Assembly: GCF_001592735.1 (NCBI RefSeq)
Contig: NZ_LUKE01000005.1
Location: forward strand, 62,001-126,000
Direction: 5' to 3'
Source of the DNA: Bdellovibrio bacteriovorus
GTDB taxonomy: Bacteria > Bdellovibrionota > Bdellovibrionia > Bdellovibrionales > Bdellovibrionaceae
DNA length: 64,000 bases
A program made the translations under genes and the position numbers. Position 1 is the first letter of the stretch. Every line of letters starts with the position of its first letter. This document shows positions 27,280 to 36,604 of the stretch, in pieces. The notes under the pieces were generated by a model, which saw only the letters and a program-made list of their open reading frames with translations, searched no databases and had not been told where the DNA came from.

Positions 27280-27735
27280 ATGCTGAATATTTACATTGAT
27301 GCTGATGGCTGCCCCGTAAAAGATGAAACCTACAAGGTGGCCGAACGCTATCAACTGAAAGTCTTTGTTGTCGCCAACCAATATTTGAATATCCCCGCAA
27401 GTCCGCGCCTTGAAATGGTCGTCGCGGATAAAGGGTTTGATGCGGCCGATGATTGGATTGTCGAAAACGTCCAAGCCGGGGATATCGTCATCACGGCCGA
27501 CATCCTGTTGGCCGAAAGATGTGTAAAATTGAAAGCCCGGGTTTTAGGGTCTAAGGGCATCGAATTCACCGAAGACAGTATCGGGTCCGCAGTCGCCCAT
27601 CGCGAACTTATGCAGAACCTGCGCCATATGGGCGAAATGCGCGGGGGCCCAGCCCCCATGGATAAAAAGGACCGCTCACGATTTTTAGGCAAATTGGATG
27701 AAATTATCCAAGGCTTAAAGCGCGAAATGCGTTAG
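27280..27735 (+). CDS. YaiI/YqxD family (DUF188) protein
   Basis: 151 residues from ATG 27280. [29 protein letters not shown], and [14 protein letters not shown] are the conserved blocks of the DUF188 PIN-like family; the aspartates suggest metal binding and a nuclease-like fold. RNA or DNA substrate not established. Confidence 0.9.
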   Translation: MLNIYIDADGCPVKDETYKVAERYQLKVFVVANQYLNIPASPRLEMVVADKGFDAADDWIVENVQAGDIVITADILLAERCVKLKARVLGSKGIEFTEDSIGSAVAHRELMQNLRHMGEMRGGPAPMDKKDRSRFLGKLDEIIQGLKREMR

Positions 27736-27827
27736 GAAAATGACGTTTTTTTGGTGATTTTTTCTATATATCCCCCAGCTCTAAATTCCCCTTGCGAATT
27801 TACCCCGCGACTGGCTAATTACAGCCC

Positions 27828-30398
27828 ATGGAAATCAAAGATTTAAAGCGCCCCGAACTGCTTCTTCCCGTAGGTACCAAGGACATGGCCTTAGCCGCCA
27901 TTCACAATGGGGCCGATGCCATTTTTATGGGGGTTCCAGGGTTCAATGCCCGCGGACGCAGCCACGATTTCCAAATCGAAGAAGTCAAAGACATCATCGA
28001 CACCTGCCATCTTCACGGTGTGAAAGTAAATTTAGCTTTTAACATCCTCATCTTCCAAAACGAGTTCCAAGGAGCCGTAGAAGTTTTAGAAAAAATCTTA
28101 CCACTGAAACCTGACGCCTTCATCGTTCAAGATTTGGGCTTGGTGCGTTTGATTCGTCAAATGGCTCCGAACCAACGCGTGCATGCCTCCACCCAAATGA
28201 GCATCACCAATGCCGAAGCCATCTCATGGCTTGATGACTTGGGCATCCAACGCTTTGTTTTAGCCCGCGAAAACTCGATCAGCGAAATTCAAAGTATTAA
28301 GAAAAACACCACAAAAGAAATCGAAGTTTTTGTTCATGGTGCATTGTGCGTTAGCTATTCAGGCCAATGCTTTACTTCAGAAGGTATCGGCGGCAGATCC
28401 GCCAATCGTGGTCAATGCGCGCAAAGCTGCCGCTTCACTTACGAAATGCATGTCGATGGCGAAAAGAAAGACCTTCAAGGGAAGTCTTTCTTGGTGTCCC
28501 CGCAAGACTTGTGCGGTATCAACGAAGTCCCAAAACTTTTAGAAGCTGGTGTGGATTGTTTTAAAGTCGAAGGCCGTCTTAAAACCCCTGAATACGTTGC
28601 CACTGCGGCCCGCAGCTTTGATGAAGCCATCACCTCAGCGCAAACGGGTCAGCCCCTGGGCAGTCCGGTCACCCTGAAAAAACAAATGGCCACCGCCTTT
28701 TCTCGCGGGTTTTACAGTGGCTGGTTCCACGGTGTAAATCACCAAGAACTGGTCGAAGGCACCTATAGTGCCCATCGCGGTTTTGAGTTTGGTAAAATCA
28801 CTCGCGTGAATACCAACTCGTTAGAAGTCGAACTCAGTGACCTGACTTTCTTGCAAGGCTTAAAGGCTGACTTCATTAAACCTGGCGACGGGATCCTTTG
28901 GGTTTTCAAAGATCACCAAGGTCAAAGTGCAGAAAAAGGCGGATTTGTTTTTGCGGTTAAAAACCTTTCAGCCCGCAAATTTGAATTGGAATTCTCTCGC
29001 GATATCTCAATGGATGGCATCTACTTGGGCGCACGCGTGTTTTACAATCACGATAAAGATCTTAAAAAAGACGTCGCTTTAAGCGTTGAAGATAAGCAAA
29101 GAAAAAAACGTCTGCCGGTCTTTATTCGCGCGGAAGCCTCTTTAGGACAGCCCTTAAAAGTTCAATACACCGATGGAACCTACACGGTGACCGCCGTTTC
29201 TGAAAATATTTGCGAAGCGGCTAAAAATCGCGGCTTAAACAGCGAAGACCTTAAAGAAGAGCTTTTTGCTTTGATGGGAAGCCCTTTCCGTGGTGAAGGT
29301 TTTGAATGCGTGATTGATTCTTCAACGCCGCTGTTCTTACCAAACCGCCAAGTTAAAGAATTGCGCCAGAAACTTGTCAAAGAATTGGCGGACTTGCGCA
29401 TTCAAAATGGCGCGGCCCCCGTCATCCCGCCGCAAGACGAAGTCATGAGCTGGATTGCGAGCAAAAAGGTTTCTAAAAACGCCACAGCAGGCCTTAAATT
29501 AAATCTTTTACTGCGCGATAAGGGACAAGCTGAAGACGTGGCTAACGCCGTTAAAACAGGCGAGCTGTCCGCTTCGGGAATCAATCTAGCCATCTTAGAC
29601 TTTGAATTCGGTTTAGATTTTGGACCAAGTTTAAATGTCTTAAGAGCCGTCGGCCTTAAAGTGGGTGTGGCGACAACGCGTATTTTAAAACCCCTTGAAC
29701 AGCGCAATATCAAACATCTTGCGAGCCTTAACCCTGATGCGATTTTAGCCCGCAACTTAGGGGCCGTTCAGTATTTGCAAGCGAACAACTATCAGGGCCA
29801 AATCCTTGGCGACTTTAGCTTAAACGTGGCCAATCATTTGACGGCGGAATACCTGTTAAATAAAGGCATTTCCACGTTGTGTTTGGGTTATGACCTTAAT
29901 CACCTACAAGTCAGCGAATTGATTCAAGCCGGTCAGGCGGACCGTTTTGAGGTCACCGCCTACCAATACATGCCAAGCTTCCATATGGAACATTGCGTGT
30001 TCGCAGCATTCCTAAGCAAAGGTTCTAGTTTTAAGGATTGCGGTAAACCATGCGAAAAGCATGATGTGAAATTAAAAGACCAATTCGGCAACTGGCACCA
30101 AATTAAGCCAGATCAAGAATGCCGTAACACCATGTACAATGGAACATCGCAGTCTGCGGCTCGTTACGTTAAGGAATGGGAATCATTCGGTCTTGGGTAT
30201 ATTCGCTACGAGGCTTTAAAAGAGCGTGGCGCTGAACTTATCACGAAGATTCAAGCGCATTTGGACTTTATCAGTGGCAAAAAGAATTTGGATTCGTTGA
30301 TCAAGGATTTGGGCAATGTTGAAAGTTACGGACTTTCTGAAAGCCACTTCCAACGCGAAAAAGAATATCAAAGCCGCAAAAAGGAACTTCGGGTGTAA
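27828..30398 (+). CDS. Large U32-family protein (RlhA/TrhP-type RNA hydroxylation)
   Basis: 856 residues. The N-terminal U32 TIM-barrel (1-320) has the signature HGALCVSYSGQCFTSE and RGQCAQSCR, with four Cys expected to bind a cluster or metal. A long central collagenase-like region follows, and the C-terminal part (about 700-800) shows CVFAAFLSKG, DCGKPCEKH and ECRNTMYNG. RlhA makes 5-hydroxycytidine in 23S rRNA and TrhP hydroxylates tRNA; the size and the C-terminal motifs point to the RlhA side. The exact target is an inference. Confidence 0.8.
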   Translation: MEIKDLKRPELLLPVGTKDMALAAIHNGADAIFMGVPGFNARGRSHDFQIEEVKDIIDTCHLHGVKVNLAFNILIFQNEFQGAVEVLEKILPLKPDAFIVQDLGLVRLIRQMAPNQRVHASTQMSITNAEAISWLDDLGIQRFVLARENSISEIQSIKKNTTKEIEVFVHGALCVSYSGQCFTSEGIGGRSANRGQCAQSCRFTYEMHVDGEKKDLQGKSFLVSPQDLCGINEVPKLLEAGVDCFKVEGRLKTPEYVATAARSFDEAITSAQTGQPLGSPVTLKKQMATAFSRGFYSGWFHGVNHQELVEGTYSAHRGFEFGKITRVNTNSLEVELSDLTFLQGLKADFIKPGDGILWVFKDHQGQSAEKGGFVFAVKNLSARKFELEFSRDISMDGIYLGARVFYNHDKDLKKDVALSVEDKQRKKRLPVFIRAEASLGQPLKVQYTDGTYTVTAVSENICEAAKNRGLNSEDLKEELFALMGSPFRGEGFECVIDSSTPLFLPNRQVKELRQKLVKELADLRIQNGAAPVIPPQDEVMSWIASKKVSKNATAGLKLNLLLRDKGQAEDVANAVKTGELSASGINLAILDFEFGLDFGPSLNVLRAVGLKVGVATTRILKPLEQRNIKHLASLNPDAILARNLGAVQYLQANNYQGQILGDFSLNVANHLTAEYLLNKGISTLCLGYDLNHLQVSELIQAGQADRFEVTAYQYMPSFHMEHCVFAAFLSKGSSFKDCGKPCEKHDVKLKDQFGNWHQIKPDQECRNTMYNGTSQSAARYVKEWESFGLGYIRYEALKERGAELITKIQAHLDFISGKKNLDSLIKDLGNVESYGLSESHFQREKEYQSRKKELRV

Positions 30399-30401
30399 TC
30401 G

Positions 30402-30482
30402 ATGACGGTCCTTTTGGTAGGCGTCATCGCGCCCATAGCCCTCATCGTCGTCTTTGACTTCTATTTCAGGGATAAAGCCTGA
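30402..30482 (+). CDS. 26-residue membrane peptide
   Basis: ATG 30402, TGA 30480-30482 overlapping the ATG of the next gene (TGATG), starting 4 bp after the U32 gene. One hydrophobic helix (VLLVGVIAPIALIVVF) and a short charged end. The overlap implies translational coupling and supports expression. No known family. Confidence 0.5.
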   Translation: MTVLLVGVIAPIALIVVFDFYFRDKA

Positions 30483-30952
30483 TGTTCATCGGCCATTATG
30501 CGATCGCCATTGGGAACGCCTCATTTACCAAGGAAAAGGGTGCATTGACGTTAATCGCCCTTTCTTCCGCACTTCCTGATATTTTGATGCTGTCATTAAA
30601 CCGTGTCGGAGTTTCTCTAAATTTTCACGCGGACCTTGGACTGTTAGCTTGTGTTTTGATTGTGATGCTATGTAGAGCTTTGTTGCGAGTTTCCAGAAAA
30701 GTATTTCTTTTGGCAATCCTGGCAATGGTTTTACATTTGCCTTTAGACCTTCCTTATATTTCGCATGATTCATCGAACTGGTACGCGCATCCGGCTTGGG
30801 ATTTCACCCTGGAAGTGTCTTTACTTGTACTGTGCGGTGGATTTTATCTTCATCGGCAAAGACTTTCAAAACCAGCTTCTATGGCGTTTGTGACGATGTG
30901 TGCAGGGATCGTGGGTCTTCAGGCCGTTTGGAACTTTGTTGTCGGTTTTTAA
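30482..30952 (+). CDS. YdjM/DUF457-like membrane protein
   Basis: 156 residues with about four membrane helices. The start FIGHYAIAIG and the ALPDILML and HLPLDLPYIS patterns (His and Asp in membrane-adjacent positions) match metal-dependent hydrolase-like membrane proteins of the DUF457/YdjM type. Coupled to the 26-residue peptide upstream. Confidence 0.65.
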   Translation: MFIGHYAIAIGNASFTKEKGALTLIALSSALPDILMLSLNRVGVSLNFHADLGLLACVLIVMLCRALLRVSRKVFLLAILAMVLHLPLDLPYISHDSSNWYAHPAWDFTLEVSLLVLCGGFYLHRQRLSKPASMAFVTMCAGIVGLQAVWNFVVGF

Positions 30953-30961
30953 CCGGCAATC

Positions 30962-31246
30962 TTACTTAAATTTCGACTTTAAATAGGTCTCATACTCTCT
31001 TAAAACAGAATTCATAACCCCTTTAAGCAGAGCCTCAAACTCAGGGTCCGCCTGTTGGTTTACTCCTAAGGCCACAAAATCCTTCACGATCTGTGCTTCA
31101 CGTTCGGCATTGAAAAAAGGCTGACCTTCTTGTTGTTTGATTTTCCAGATCGCCATCGTTAAATCACGACGGCGCAAAAGGAGCGCATGCATCTCTTTGT
31201 GAACCTGGTCAATTTCTTGGCGAAGACTGGCGATAGTTTCCATCAT
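30962..31246 (-). CDS. Chorismate mutase (AroQ type)
   Basis: 94 residues from ATG 31246. One AroQ helix bundle: LRQEIDQVHKEMHALLLRRRDL, KIKQQEG and REAQIVKDF keep the Arg, Lys and Glu residues that bind chorismate. Single-domain, cytoplasmic, making prephenate for Phe/Tyr synthesis. It starts 14 bp after the stop of the methyltransferase gene on the same strand. Confidence 0.85.
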   Translation of the reverse strand: MMETIASLRQEIDQVHKEMHALLLRRRDLTMAIWKIKQQEGQPFFNAEREAQIVKDFVALGVNQQADPEFEALLKGVMNSVLREYETYLKSKFK

Positions 31247-31259
31247 AAACCTTTTTAAA

Positions 31260-32477
31260 TTAATCCAAACGGAACAGCGCAAATTTTAAATACCTTAGCT
31301 CTTCCATAGCCAAAGGATACGGATGATCCACCGGCTGCCCGCCCATATACACCAATGTCCCCTTTTTACGCGCACGTGAAAAGGCTTCCTGGCAGATTTC
31401 CATAAACTCTTTGGTCGAGATGTGGCTGGAACAAGAACTCGCCGCAAAAAGGCCCTCGTTATTCACAAGCTTGATTGAATTAGAAAAGACCTTGGCATAA
31501 GCCGCCTTGGCTTGCTCTACCGATTTTTCGTTGGGGGCAAAGCTAGGGGGATCGGTAATGACCAAATCATACTTTTTCTTTTCGGTGTTTAATTGCTCTA
31601 AATACGCAAAGGCATCGGTCGCGACATCGTGGTGAACTGTTTTAAGACCGTTGATTTCAAAGTTTCTTTCAACGGCTTGGATGGCGACCTTCGCGATATC
31701 GACGCTCGTCACCTCTTTCGCGCCACCTTTAGCGGCAAAAATAGAAAAGCCGCCGGTGTAGCTAAAAAGATTTAAAACGGTTTTATCTTTAGCAAAGTGC
31801 TGGATCATCTTGCGGTTGTCGCGCTGATCTAGGAAAAAACCGGTTTTTGCAGCATCACGAATGTTCGAGGCAAACAGAACGCCATTTTCAAGGAACTGTA
31901 CTTCCGGGCGCAGAGTGCCGACGATATTGGTTCCTTTTTCATCAGCATCATTACGACGCTTTAGGTACACACACTTCACTGCCGGGAAAGCGGCCTGAAT
32001 TTTCTCGGCAATCGCTGGCGCATGCCAGGTTCTTTCCATAATGGCGTGGTCATGCTTAATTACGGCGGTGTCGTTATAAACATCCACGATCAAGCCTGGT
32101 AGCCCGTCGCCTTCTCCGTTTATTAAACGGAAAGAATTGGTGACCGCCAGATCAAAAGTGCGACGAATTTCCACGGCCTTACGCCACTGGCTTTCAAAAT
32201 AAAGTTCCAACGTCCGCTTGATATTGTTTTTTCTAAAAATCGGCTCATCGGCTAAAACCAAGACGCGAAAGCGCAACTGGGTGTCGTTTTGCCAGATCCC
32301 TAAGGCTAAGGTTTCGCCTTTATAACTTAAAAGGTGAATGCCGGACTTGACGGAACGACCCTCATCAAAGCAGTTCGCAAAAATCCAGCGGTGGCCTTGT
32401 TTAAGGTGCTTTGTCACATCCCTTTTAAGCTCTAGGGTGTGAACAGGTTCTTCAAATATAACGGCCGCTGGATTCAT
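31260..32477 (-). CDS. RlmI-like 23S rRNA methyltransferase
   Basis: 405 residues. A PUA-like N-terminal part (GHRWIFANCFDEG) leads to an EEHEE domain and a class I SAM-dependent methyltransferase: NLFSYTGGFSIFAAKGGAKEVTSVD (SAM binding) and ITDPPSFA (catalytic loop). Matches the RlmI/RlmK group that makes m5C1962 or similar in 23S rRNA. Start backed by GGAGAAATC. Operon with the chorismate mutase. Confidence 0.88.
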   Translation of the reverse strand: MNPAAVIFEEPVHTLELKRDVTKHLKQGHRWIFANCFDEGRSVKSGIHLLSYKGETLALGIWQNDTQLRFRVLVLADEPIFRKNNIKRTLELYFESQWRKAVEIRRTFDLAVTNSFRLINGEGDGLPGLIVDVYNDTAVIKHDHAIMERTWHAPAIAEKIQAAFPAVKCVYLKRRNDADEKGTNIVGTLRPEVQFLENGVLFASNIRDAAKTGFFLDQRDNRKMIQHFAKDKTVLNLFSYTGGFSIFAAKGGAKEVTSVDIAKVAIQAVERNFEINGLKTVHHDVATDAFAYLEQLNTEKKKYDLVITDPPSFAPNEKSVEQAKAAYAKVFSNSIKLVNNEGLFAASSCSSHISTKEFMEICQEAFSRARKKGTLVYMGGQPVDHPYPLAMEELRYLKFALFRLD

Positions 32478-32615
32478 TAAGATTTCTCCGAAGGATGGGA
32501 AGTTTTAAGCTAATTTTACAGGGGCCACAAGGGGTTCTAGAGCTCCCTTCGCCCGGTTGGTAAATTTACAAGCCCGCCTTGACTCTAAAATCATTCTAAA
32601 CGACTCTTCACGCCT

Positions 32616-33848
32616 ATGAAATCCGTGGCCTTAGATCAAAAATTTTGGAAGCACTTTGCGAAGAATATTTGGGAAAAACAGGCCCTAGCGCTTAAGAACG
32701 TCAAATCCGGTTTGTTAGAGATGAGTGCTGCGGAAATCTTTGATCTTTTAGTCCTTTACAGCGACCGCTGCCGCAAGCTTAATGACCCTGAAGGGTTTAA
32801 GTTTTACATTGATGGCTTTAAGGCCGGCCCCGAAGACGTCTTGCAAGTCCTTCCAGAAAAATCAGACAAGTCCCTTTTAGGCTATCACCAGCGCATGGAA
32901 GCAGAGTTTTCAGATTATTGCCTGGTTTGTGATGAACTTTTGCAAGTGAACTTAAAAAAACAACACCTGCTCACCGACTTCACCGACGAGCTTTATCGCC
33001 ACGTGGGATTCCCCAATCGTTTTTCAGAGATGGGCCTTTATTTAGGCAACTACCGCCAAACTCCGTTTGGAGTTCACGTCGATTCTTGCGGAGTATTCAG
33101 CTTCCCGGTTGTTGGAACTAAGAACTTCCGTTTATGGCCCGCGGGTTACGGCGAAAAGCATCCCGCCTTAGATCGCGCGTTTAAATACGACAAATACAAA
33201 AAAGATTCCGTGGTGATCAAAGCCGGCCCCGGCGATATGGTCTATTGGCCTTCATCCGCATGGCATATTGCTGAATCCGATGGGTCTTTCAGTGCGACAT
33301 GGAGCTTAGGCGTTTGGGTCAACCAGCCCCACAAAGAAATGTTCACCGACTCCTTAAAAGATATTTTAAGCACCAAGCTGGGAGCCAAAGGCGATCTTCC
33401 GACAACAAAATTTAAAAGCTTGCACAACAAATCCGGTGAAGTGAGTGAGCTGCCGCAGGCTTATCAAGACTCACTGAGAACCTTACAAAACTTAACTTCC
33501 GAAGAGCTGCAAGAGGCCTTTTTAAAGTCTTGGATGAAGCATATTTCGCTACAAGGATTTAAAACCGTCCCCGGGGTCCGCTTGAAACTGTCCTATAAAT
33601 CTAAAATAAAACTGCGTAGCGATAGGTCCCTGATCTTGTGGCAACAAGGTGTGATCAAGAAAAATACTTATTATTTTAGTTTCGGTGGAGTTTTGGTAGA
33701 AAGTAATTCTTTTCCACTATTAAAACTTGTGCAGGCCCTTAATGACCGCAAAGCTTTTGTGGTCGGTGAGTTTTTAAAAGGTAAAACGGCCCAAGCAGAT
33801 CTTAAAAGTTTGCAAACCCTTGCGGATGCCGGCGCTTTAAGTCTTTAA
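32616..33848 (+). CDS. JmjC/cupin-domain oxygenase-like protein
   Basis: 410 residues. Central cupin with HVDSCGVFSFPVVGTKNFRLWP (HxD iron ligands) and later WPSSAWHI (third His), as in JmjC / RoxA (YcfD)-type 2-oxoglutarate oxygenases. In bacteria such proteins hydroxylate ribosomal proteins or modify peptides; the target here is unknown. The C-terminal third is a separate helical domain, typical of ROX enzymes for dimerisation. Converges with the NUDIX gene (12 bp overlap). Confidence 0.8.
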   Translation: MKSVALDQKFWKHFAKNIWEKQALALKNVKSGLLEMSAAEIFDLLVLYSDRCRKLNDPEGFKFYIDGFKAGPEDVLQVLPEKSDKSLLGYHQRMEAEFSDYCLVCDELLQVNLKKQHLLTDFTDELYRHVGFPNRFSEMGLYLGNYRQTPFGVHVDSCGVFSFPVVGTKNFRLWPAGYGEKHPALDRAFKYDKYKKDSVVIKAGPGDMVYWPSSAWHIAESDGSFSATWSLGVWVNQPHKEMFTDSLKDILSTKLGAKGDLPTTKFKSLHNKSGEVSELPQAYQDSLRTLQNLTSEELQEAFLKSWMKHISLQGFKTVPGVRLKLSYKSKIKLRSDRSLILWQQGVIKKNTYYFSFGGVLVESNSFPLLKLVQALNDRKAFVVGEFLKGKTAQADLKSLQTLADAGALSL

Positions 33849-34310
33849 CCACTCAACCGAACTTACGGTTTTTAAATCCTCGCCATAAAATATTTTAGCG
33901 TTCACGGGCTCGTTCTTTAAAATTTTAGGCAGCCAGTACTTGGCATCATCCCACATCTTTTCAAATGGAATTTGTGATTTCGCCACCCACTGGGGTTTGA
34001 TCTCCGCCGTTTCGGTGGGCGTGCCCTGCCAATGGGTGCAGGTGAATATGTAAACGTCGTGATGCCAGCCGGAAGATTCAGGAAAGATAAACTCTACGCG
34101 TCCGCCCTCGTACAAATTCTTTGGATCTATAGTGACATGAATTTCTTCAAGCACCTCGCGACAGGCGGCCTCAATGACCGTTTCGCCAGCATCCACCTTG
34201 CCACCAATGCCTAGCATTTTGCCTTGGCCAAAGCCGGTTTTCTTAACCCCTAAAAGAACAAGGTCTCTCTGATCATCCACCAGAAAGACCAATGTCATTT
34301 TCTTTTTCAT
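33837..34310 (-). CDS. NUDIX hydrolase (MutT-like)
   Basis: 157 residues. NUDIX box GGKVDAGETVIEAACREVLEEIHV is complete with the REVLEE metal site, near residues 35-60. Likely hydrolyses (oxidised) nucleoside triphosphates such as 8-oxo-dGTP. Cytoplasmic. Confidence 0.88.
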   Translation of the reverse strand: MKKKMTLVFLVDDQRDLVLLGVKKTGFGQGKMLGIGGKVDAGETVIEAACREVLEEIHVTIDPKNLYEGGRVEFIFPESSGWHHDVYIFTCTHWQGTPTETAEIKPQWVAKSQIPFEKMWDDAKYWLPKILKNEPVNAKIFYGEDLKTVSSVEWLKT

Positions 34311-34335
34311 AATCCCTATTCTGAAATCGCTGGTA

Positions 34336-34872
34336 CTAGTGTTGGCGATCTTCCAGATACTTTTCTAACTTATCAAAGGACTGAGACCAACCCTGAACAC
34401 AATCTTTTTGCAGCTCGTTAGGAATCCCTTGCTGCGAAAGTTTAAATCGACTGCCGTTCGACCCCAAAGAAGCGAAATCAAAGGTAATATAAATCACCTC
34501 AGGCCAATGCCCGGGCATTTTAGCTTCTCTGGCCGAAATGGGATTTCCTTTATCGTCGGAAAAATAGTCAGTCATCACGATGCGCTTATTAGGAATGATT
34601 TCTTCAAAACTTCCCGTCATACCGCCGCCACCTTGATGATAACCCTTCATGTTGAAAAAGTACTTTCCACCCTCTTCAAATTTAATTTCCACATGATCGG
34701 TGTACAGATCTTTGGGCCACCACCACACCTTCACCGCTTCTGCCGTGGTAAAAGCTTTAAAAAGATCTTCAACCGGAACATCAAAGTTCCGCACGATCTC
34801 TAGAAGTTTTGAATCCGGTGACGAGCCTTTATAATGAGTGGTCGGTGTGCTTTTAGCTGGGGATGATTGCAT
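34336..34872 (-). CDS. AHSA1-like SRPBCC protein
   Basis: 178 residues. FDVPVEDLFKAFTTAEAVKVWWWPKDL and the ITFDFASLGSNGSRFKLSQQG patterns match the activator-of-Hsp90 / AHSA1 (START-like) family of ligand-binding SRPBCC proteins. Start has AAGGAGATATT. Ligand unknown. Confidence 0.85.
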   Translation of the reverse strand: MQSSPAKSTPTTHYKGSSPDSKLLEIVRNFDVPVEDLFKAFTTAEAVKVWWWPKDLYTDHVEIKFEEGGKYFFNMKGYHQGGGGMTGSFEEIIPNKRIVMTDYFSDDKGNPISAREAKMPGHWPEVIYITFDFASLGSNGSRFKLSQQGIPNELQKDCVQGWSQSFDKLEKYLEDRQH

Positions 34873-34889
34873 AATATCTCCTTAATAAA

Positions 34890-35039
34890 TTACCGACTGG
34901 ATGCCGGCGGAGTTTTTGTAGAGATCTTGCTCGTAGATCTTCCCGTTCCCGGGCCGGAATTCACACGGCCTTGAGGATTTTTGATCGCCTGTTCTTGTTT
35001 TACGTCATCAGCCTGGGATGATCGCGGATCTTTTTTCAT
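34890..35039 (-). CDS. Small basic hydrophilic protein (49 aa)
   Basis: Third gene of a three-gene set of tiny proteins. ATG 35039 follows AAGGA with good spacing. Rich in Lys, Ser, Thr, Pro and Gly and likely disordered. Starts 1 bp after the end of the middle gene. No family recognised. Confidence 0.55.
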   Translation of the reverse strand: MKKDPRSSQADDVKQEQAIKNPQGRVNSGPGTGRSTSKISTKTPPASSR

Positions 35040-35040
35040 T

Positions 35041-35211
35041 TTAAGGTCCTTGAACAGGGGTTCTTTTTTTATCGATTAAAACTTGCTGATGATCTTTGGC
35101 GTTTTGATTTTTTCCACCCTTATCACCCAGCTCACGATCGGCAGAACGTCCCGCCGGATTAGAGTTTAAAGAATTTTCCTGAACTTGATCTAATTCTTTT
35201 TTTGATTTCAT
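35041..35211 (-). CDS. Small hydrophilic protein (56 aa)
   Basis: ATG 35211, TAA 35041-35043. Lys/Asn/Asp/Gln-rich, no hydrophobic core, probably unfolded, like stress-type hydrophilic proteins. Its start is 3 bp beyond the stop of the first gene of the set, so the three are one unit. Confidence 0.55.
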   Translation of the reverse strand: MKSKKELDQVQENSLNSNPAGRSADRELGDKGGKNQNAKDHQQVLIDKKRTPVQGP

Positions 35212-35214
35212 AAA

Positions 35215-35385
35215 TCACTTCTCTTTTCTGACGCCTTTAAATTTGGTCTCGCCTTTATTGTCGATGAATTGACCATTTTCTTTATTGCGTTTGGTGTATT
35301 GGTTCGAATCATCATGTTCGACTTGGGAGCGTTTTCTGACAGCGCCGTTACGATGATTGTCTCCGGATGGTTTATTTGTAGCCAT
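35215..35385 (-). CDS. Small protein of the RSQ...GQF.D.K family (56 aa)
   Basis: ATG 35385 with a perfect TAGGAGGTGCCC leader. The protein contains GAVRKRSQ, NGQFIDNKG and FKGVRKEK, which resembles a widespread small proteobacterial family of unknown role (remembered pattern VRKRSQ..NPQTG..TKRD...GKFMDQK...FKGVRKEK). First gene of the set; hydrophilic and basic. Confidence 0.7.
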   Translation of the reverse strand: MATNKPSGDNHRNGAVRKRSQVEHDDSNQYTKRNKENGQFIDNKGETKFKGVRKEK

Positions 35386-35527
35386 GGGCACCTCCTAGGA
35401 ACATTATCAAAGCATCTGGATTTATTTTCTAGCCATAAGGGCCTGTTTCTAAACAGATCTGCCGCTGAACAAAGCGTTCGCTAAAAATTCGGAATTTTCT
35501 TAGATTTTAGCCGATGAAATTACCGTG

Positions 35528-36502
35528 CTATGCCTGGGTTTCGTTTAAAACCATTCGGTAATTTAAAATGAAAACCGAAATAATAATGATAGCCACCCCC
35601 ACAAGTTGCGCGGGGCCAATGTGTTCGCCTAGCAAAATAAATGCGATCATCATCGCAAATGGAAGTTCGATTGAAGAAATAATACTTCCCAATCCAACAC
35701 CCGTGATCGGGAAACCTTTGTTCAACATGATCGGGGGCAACACGGTCCCGAAGATCGCCACAAACAAACCGTAAGTAAGAAAAATACTAAAATCAAAACT
35801 TTTGCTGCTGGTAAATTCCGGACTTAAGATCTTAACGCCCCAATAATAAGGTGCAATTTGGGTGACGATCGCAAAAATCAGAACGACCAATGCACCACCA
35901 TAAAGCATGATCTGACTGCGCTTAATCGGAGGCAAATGCGAAGCAATGCTGCCAGTTGCCGCCATCGTCCCACTAAATGAAATCGCCGCTAACATCCCGA
36001 AGAAAAAACCACGTATATCAAGATGACCGGCCGAGGCATCTAGTGCATTTGTCGCCAGCACGGTTCCAAATAGAACTAAGACGACGGCGATAATTTTATC
36101 AAGGCTGGGCCAAGTTTTCTTAATAATGCTTTCAAACAAAACACCCAACCAAATTGACTGCATCAAAAGCACCACCGCCACCGAGGCCGCGATATACTGC
36201 ACGCTTAAATAATAAAGCACACTTGTAAAACCTAATGTCGTCCCCGCGGCCACTAGCTGGATATATTCAGACTTGGAAGGCTTAGGCGCGTTCTTAGAAA
36301 AAAACATCGCAAGCAAAGTAAGAATAAGTACTCCCCATCCGAATTGCGCGACGGTGACTTCAGCGGTGGTGTGACCATGTTTGTAAGCAAGTTTTACGAA
36401 GGTCGAAAGCATCCCGTAACTTGATGACCCAATAAGAATCATCAAAATGCCCGAAAGCAATTTAGGGGATCGACTCGTTTGATTGGAACCTGCTTGATAC
36501 AT
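35528..36502 (-). CDS. EamA/DMT-superfamily transporter
   Basis: 324 residues with ten membrane helices in two repeats, typical of drug/metabolite transporters of the EamA type (first repeat start GILMILIGSSSYGMLSTFVKLAY, second about 155-310). Substrate is not readable from sequence, but the leader RNA carries a purine-riboswitch-like fold, which would point to a nucleobase or nucleoside substrate. No close operon partner. Confidence 0.85.
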   Translation of the reverse strand: MYQAGSNQTSRSPKLLSGILMILIGSSSYGMLSTFVKLAYKHGHTTAEVTVAQFGWGVLILTLLAMFFSKNAPKPSKSEYIQLVAAGTTLGFTSVLYYLSVQYIAASVAVVLLMQSIWLGVLFESIIKKTWPSLDKIIAVVLVLFGTVLATNALDASAGHLDIRGFFFGMLAAISFSGTMAATGSIASHLPPIKRSQIMLYGGALVVLIFAIVTQIAPYYWGVKILSPEFTSSKSFDFSIFLTYGLFVAIFGTVLPPIMLNKGFPITGVGLGSIISSIELPFAMMIAFILLGEHIGPAQLVGVAIIIISVFILNYRMVLNETQA

Positions 36503-36543
36503 ACACTTCTACCATCTGTTTTTGAGGGACACTCCCTCAAGAT

Positions 36544-36604
36544 AGGTAGGCAACTATTGGCGGTAGTTGGTAGAGACGTTCAACCGAATTATGAACTTAT
36601 ACCC
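36544..36604 (-). promoter_or_regulatory. Purine-riboswitch-like aptamer in the EamA transporter leader
   Basis: Read on the minus strand. P1: GGGTA/TACCT (36600-36604 / 36544-36548). Joint TATAA. P2: GTTCA/TGAAC (36592-36596 / 36578-36582) with loop TAATTCGGT. Joint GTCTCTACC (36569-36577). P3: AACTA/TAGTT (36564-36568 / 36552-36556) with loop CCGCCAA. Joint GCC. The GG of loop 2 can pair with the CC of loop 3, and UAUAA, UCUACC and the C at the 3' joint are at the positions of the purine aptamer; C there is the guanine-type residue (A73 is C). The 3' side of P1 can instead pair with AGATGGTAG before the start codon, and a hairpin TTGAGGGA/TCCCTCAA (36522-36540) lies between, so control of translation is likely. 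Loop 3 differs from CCGUAAA. Confidence 0.7.
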
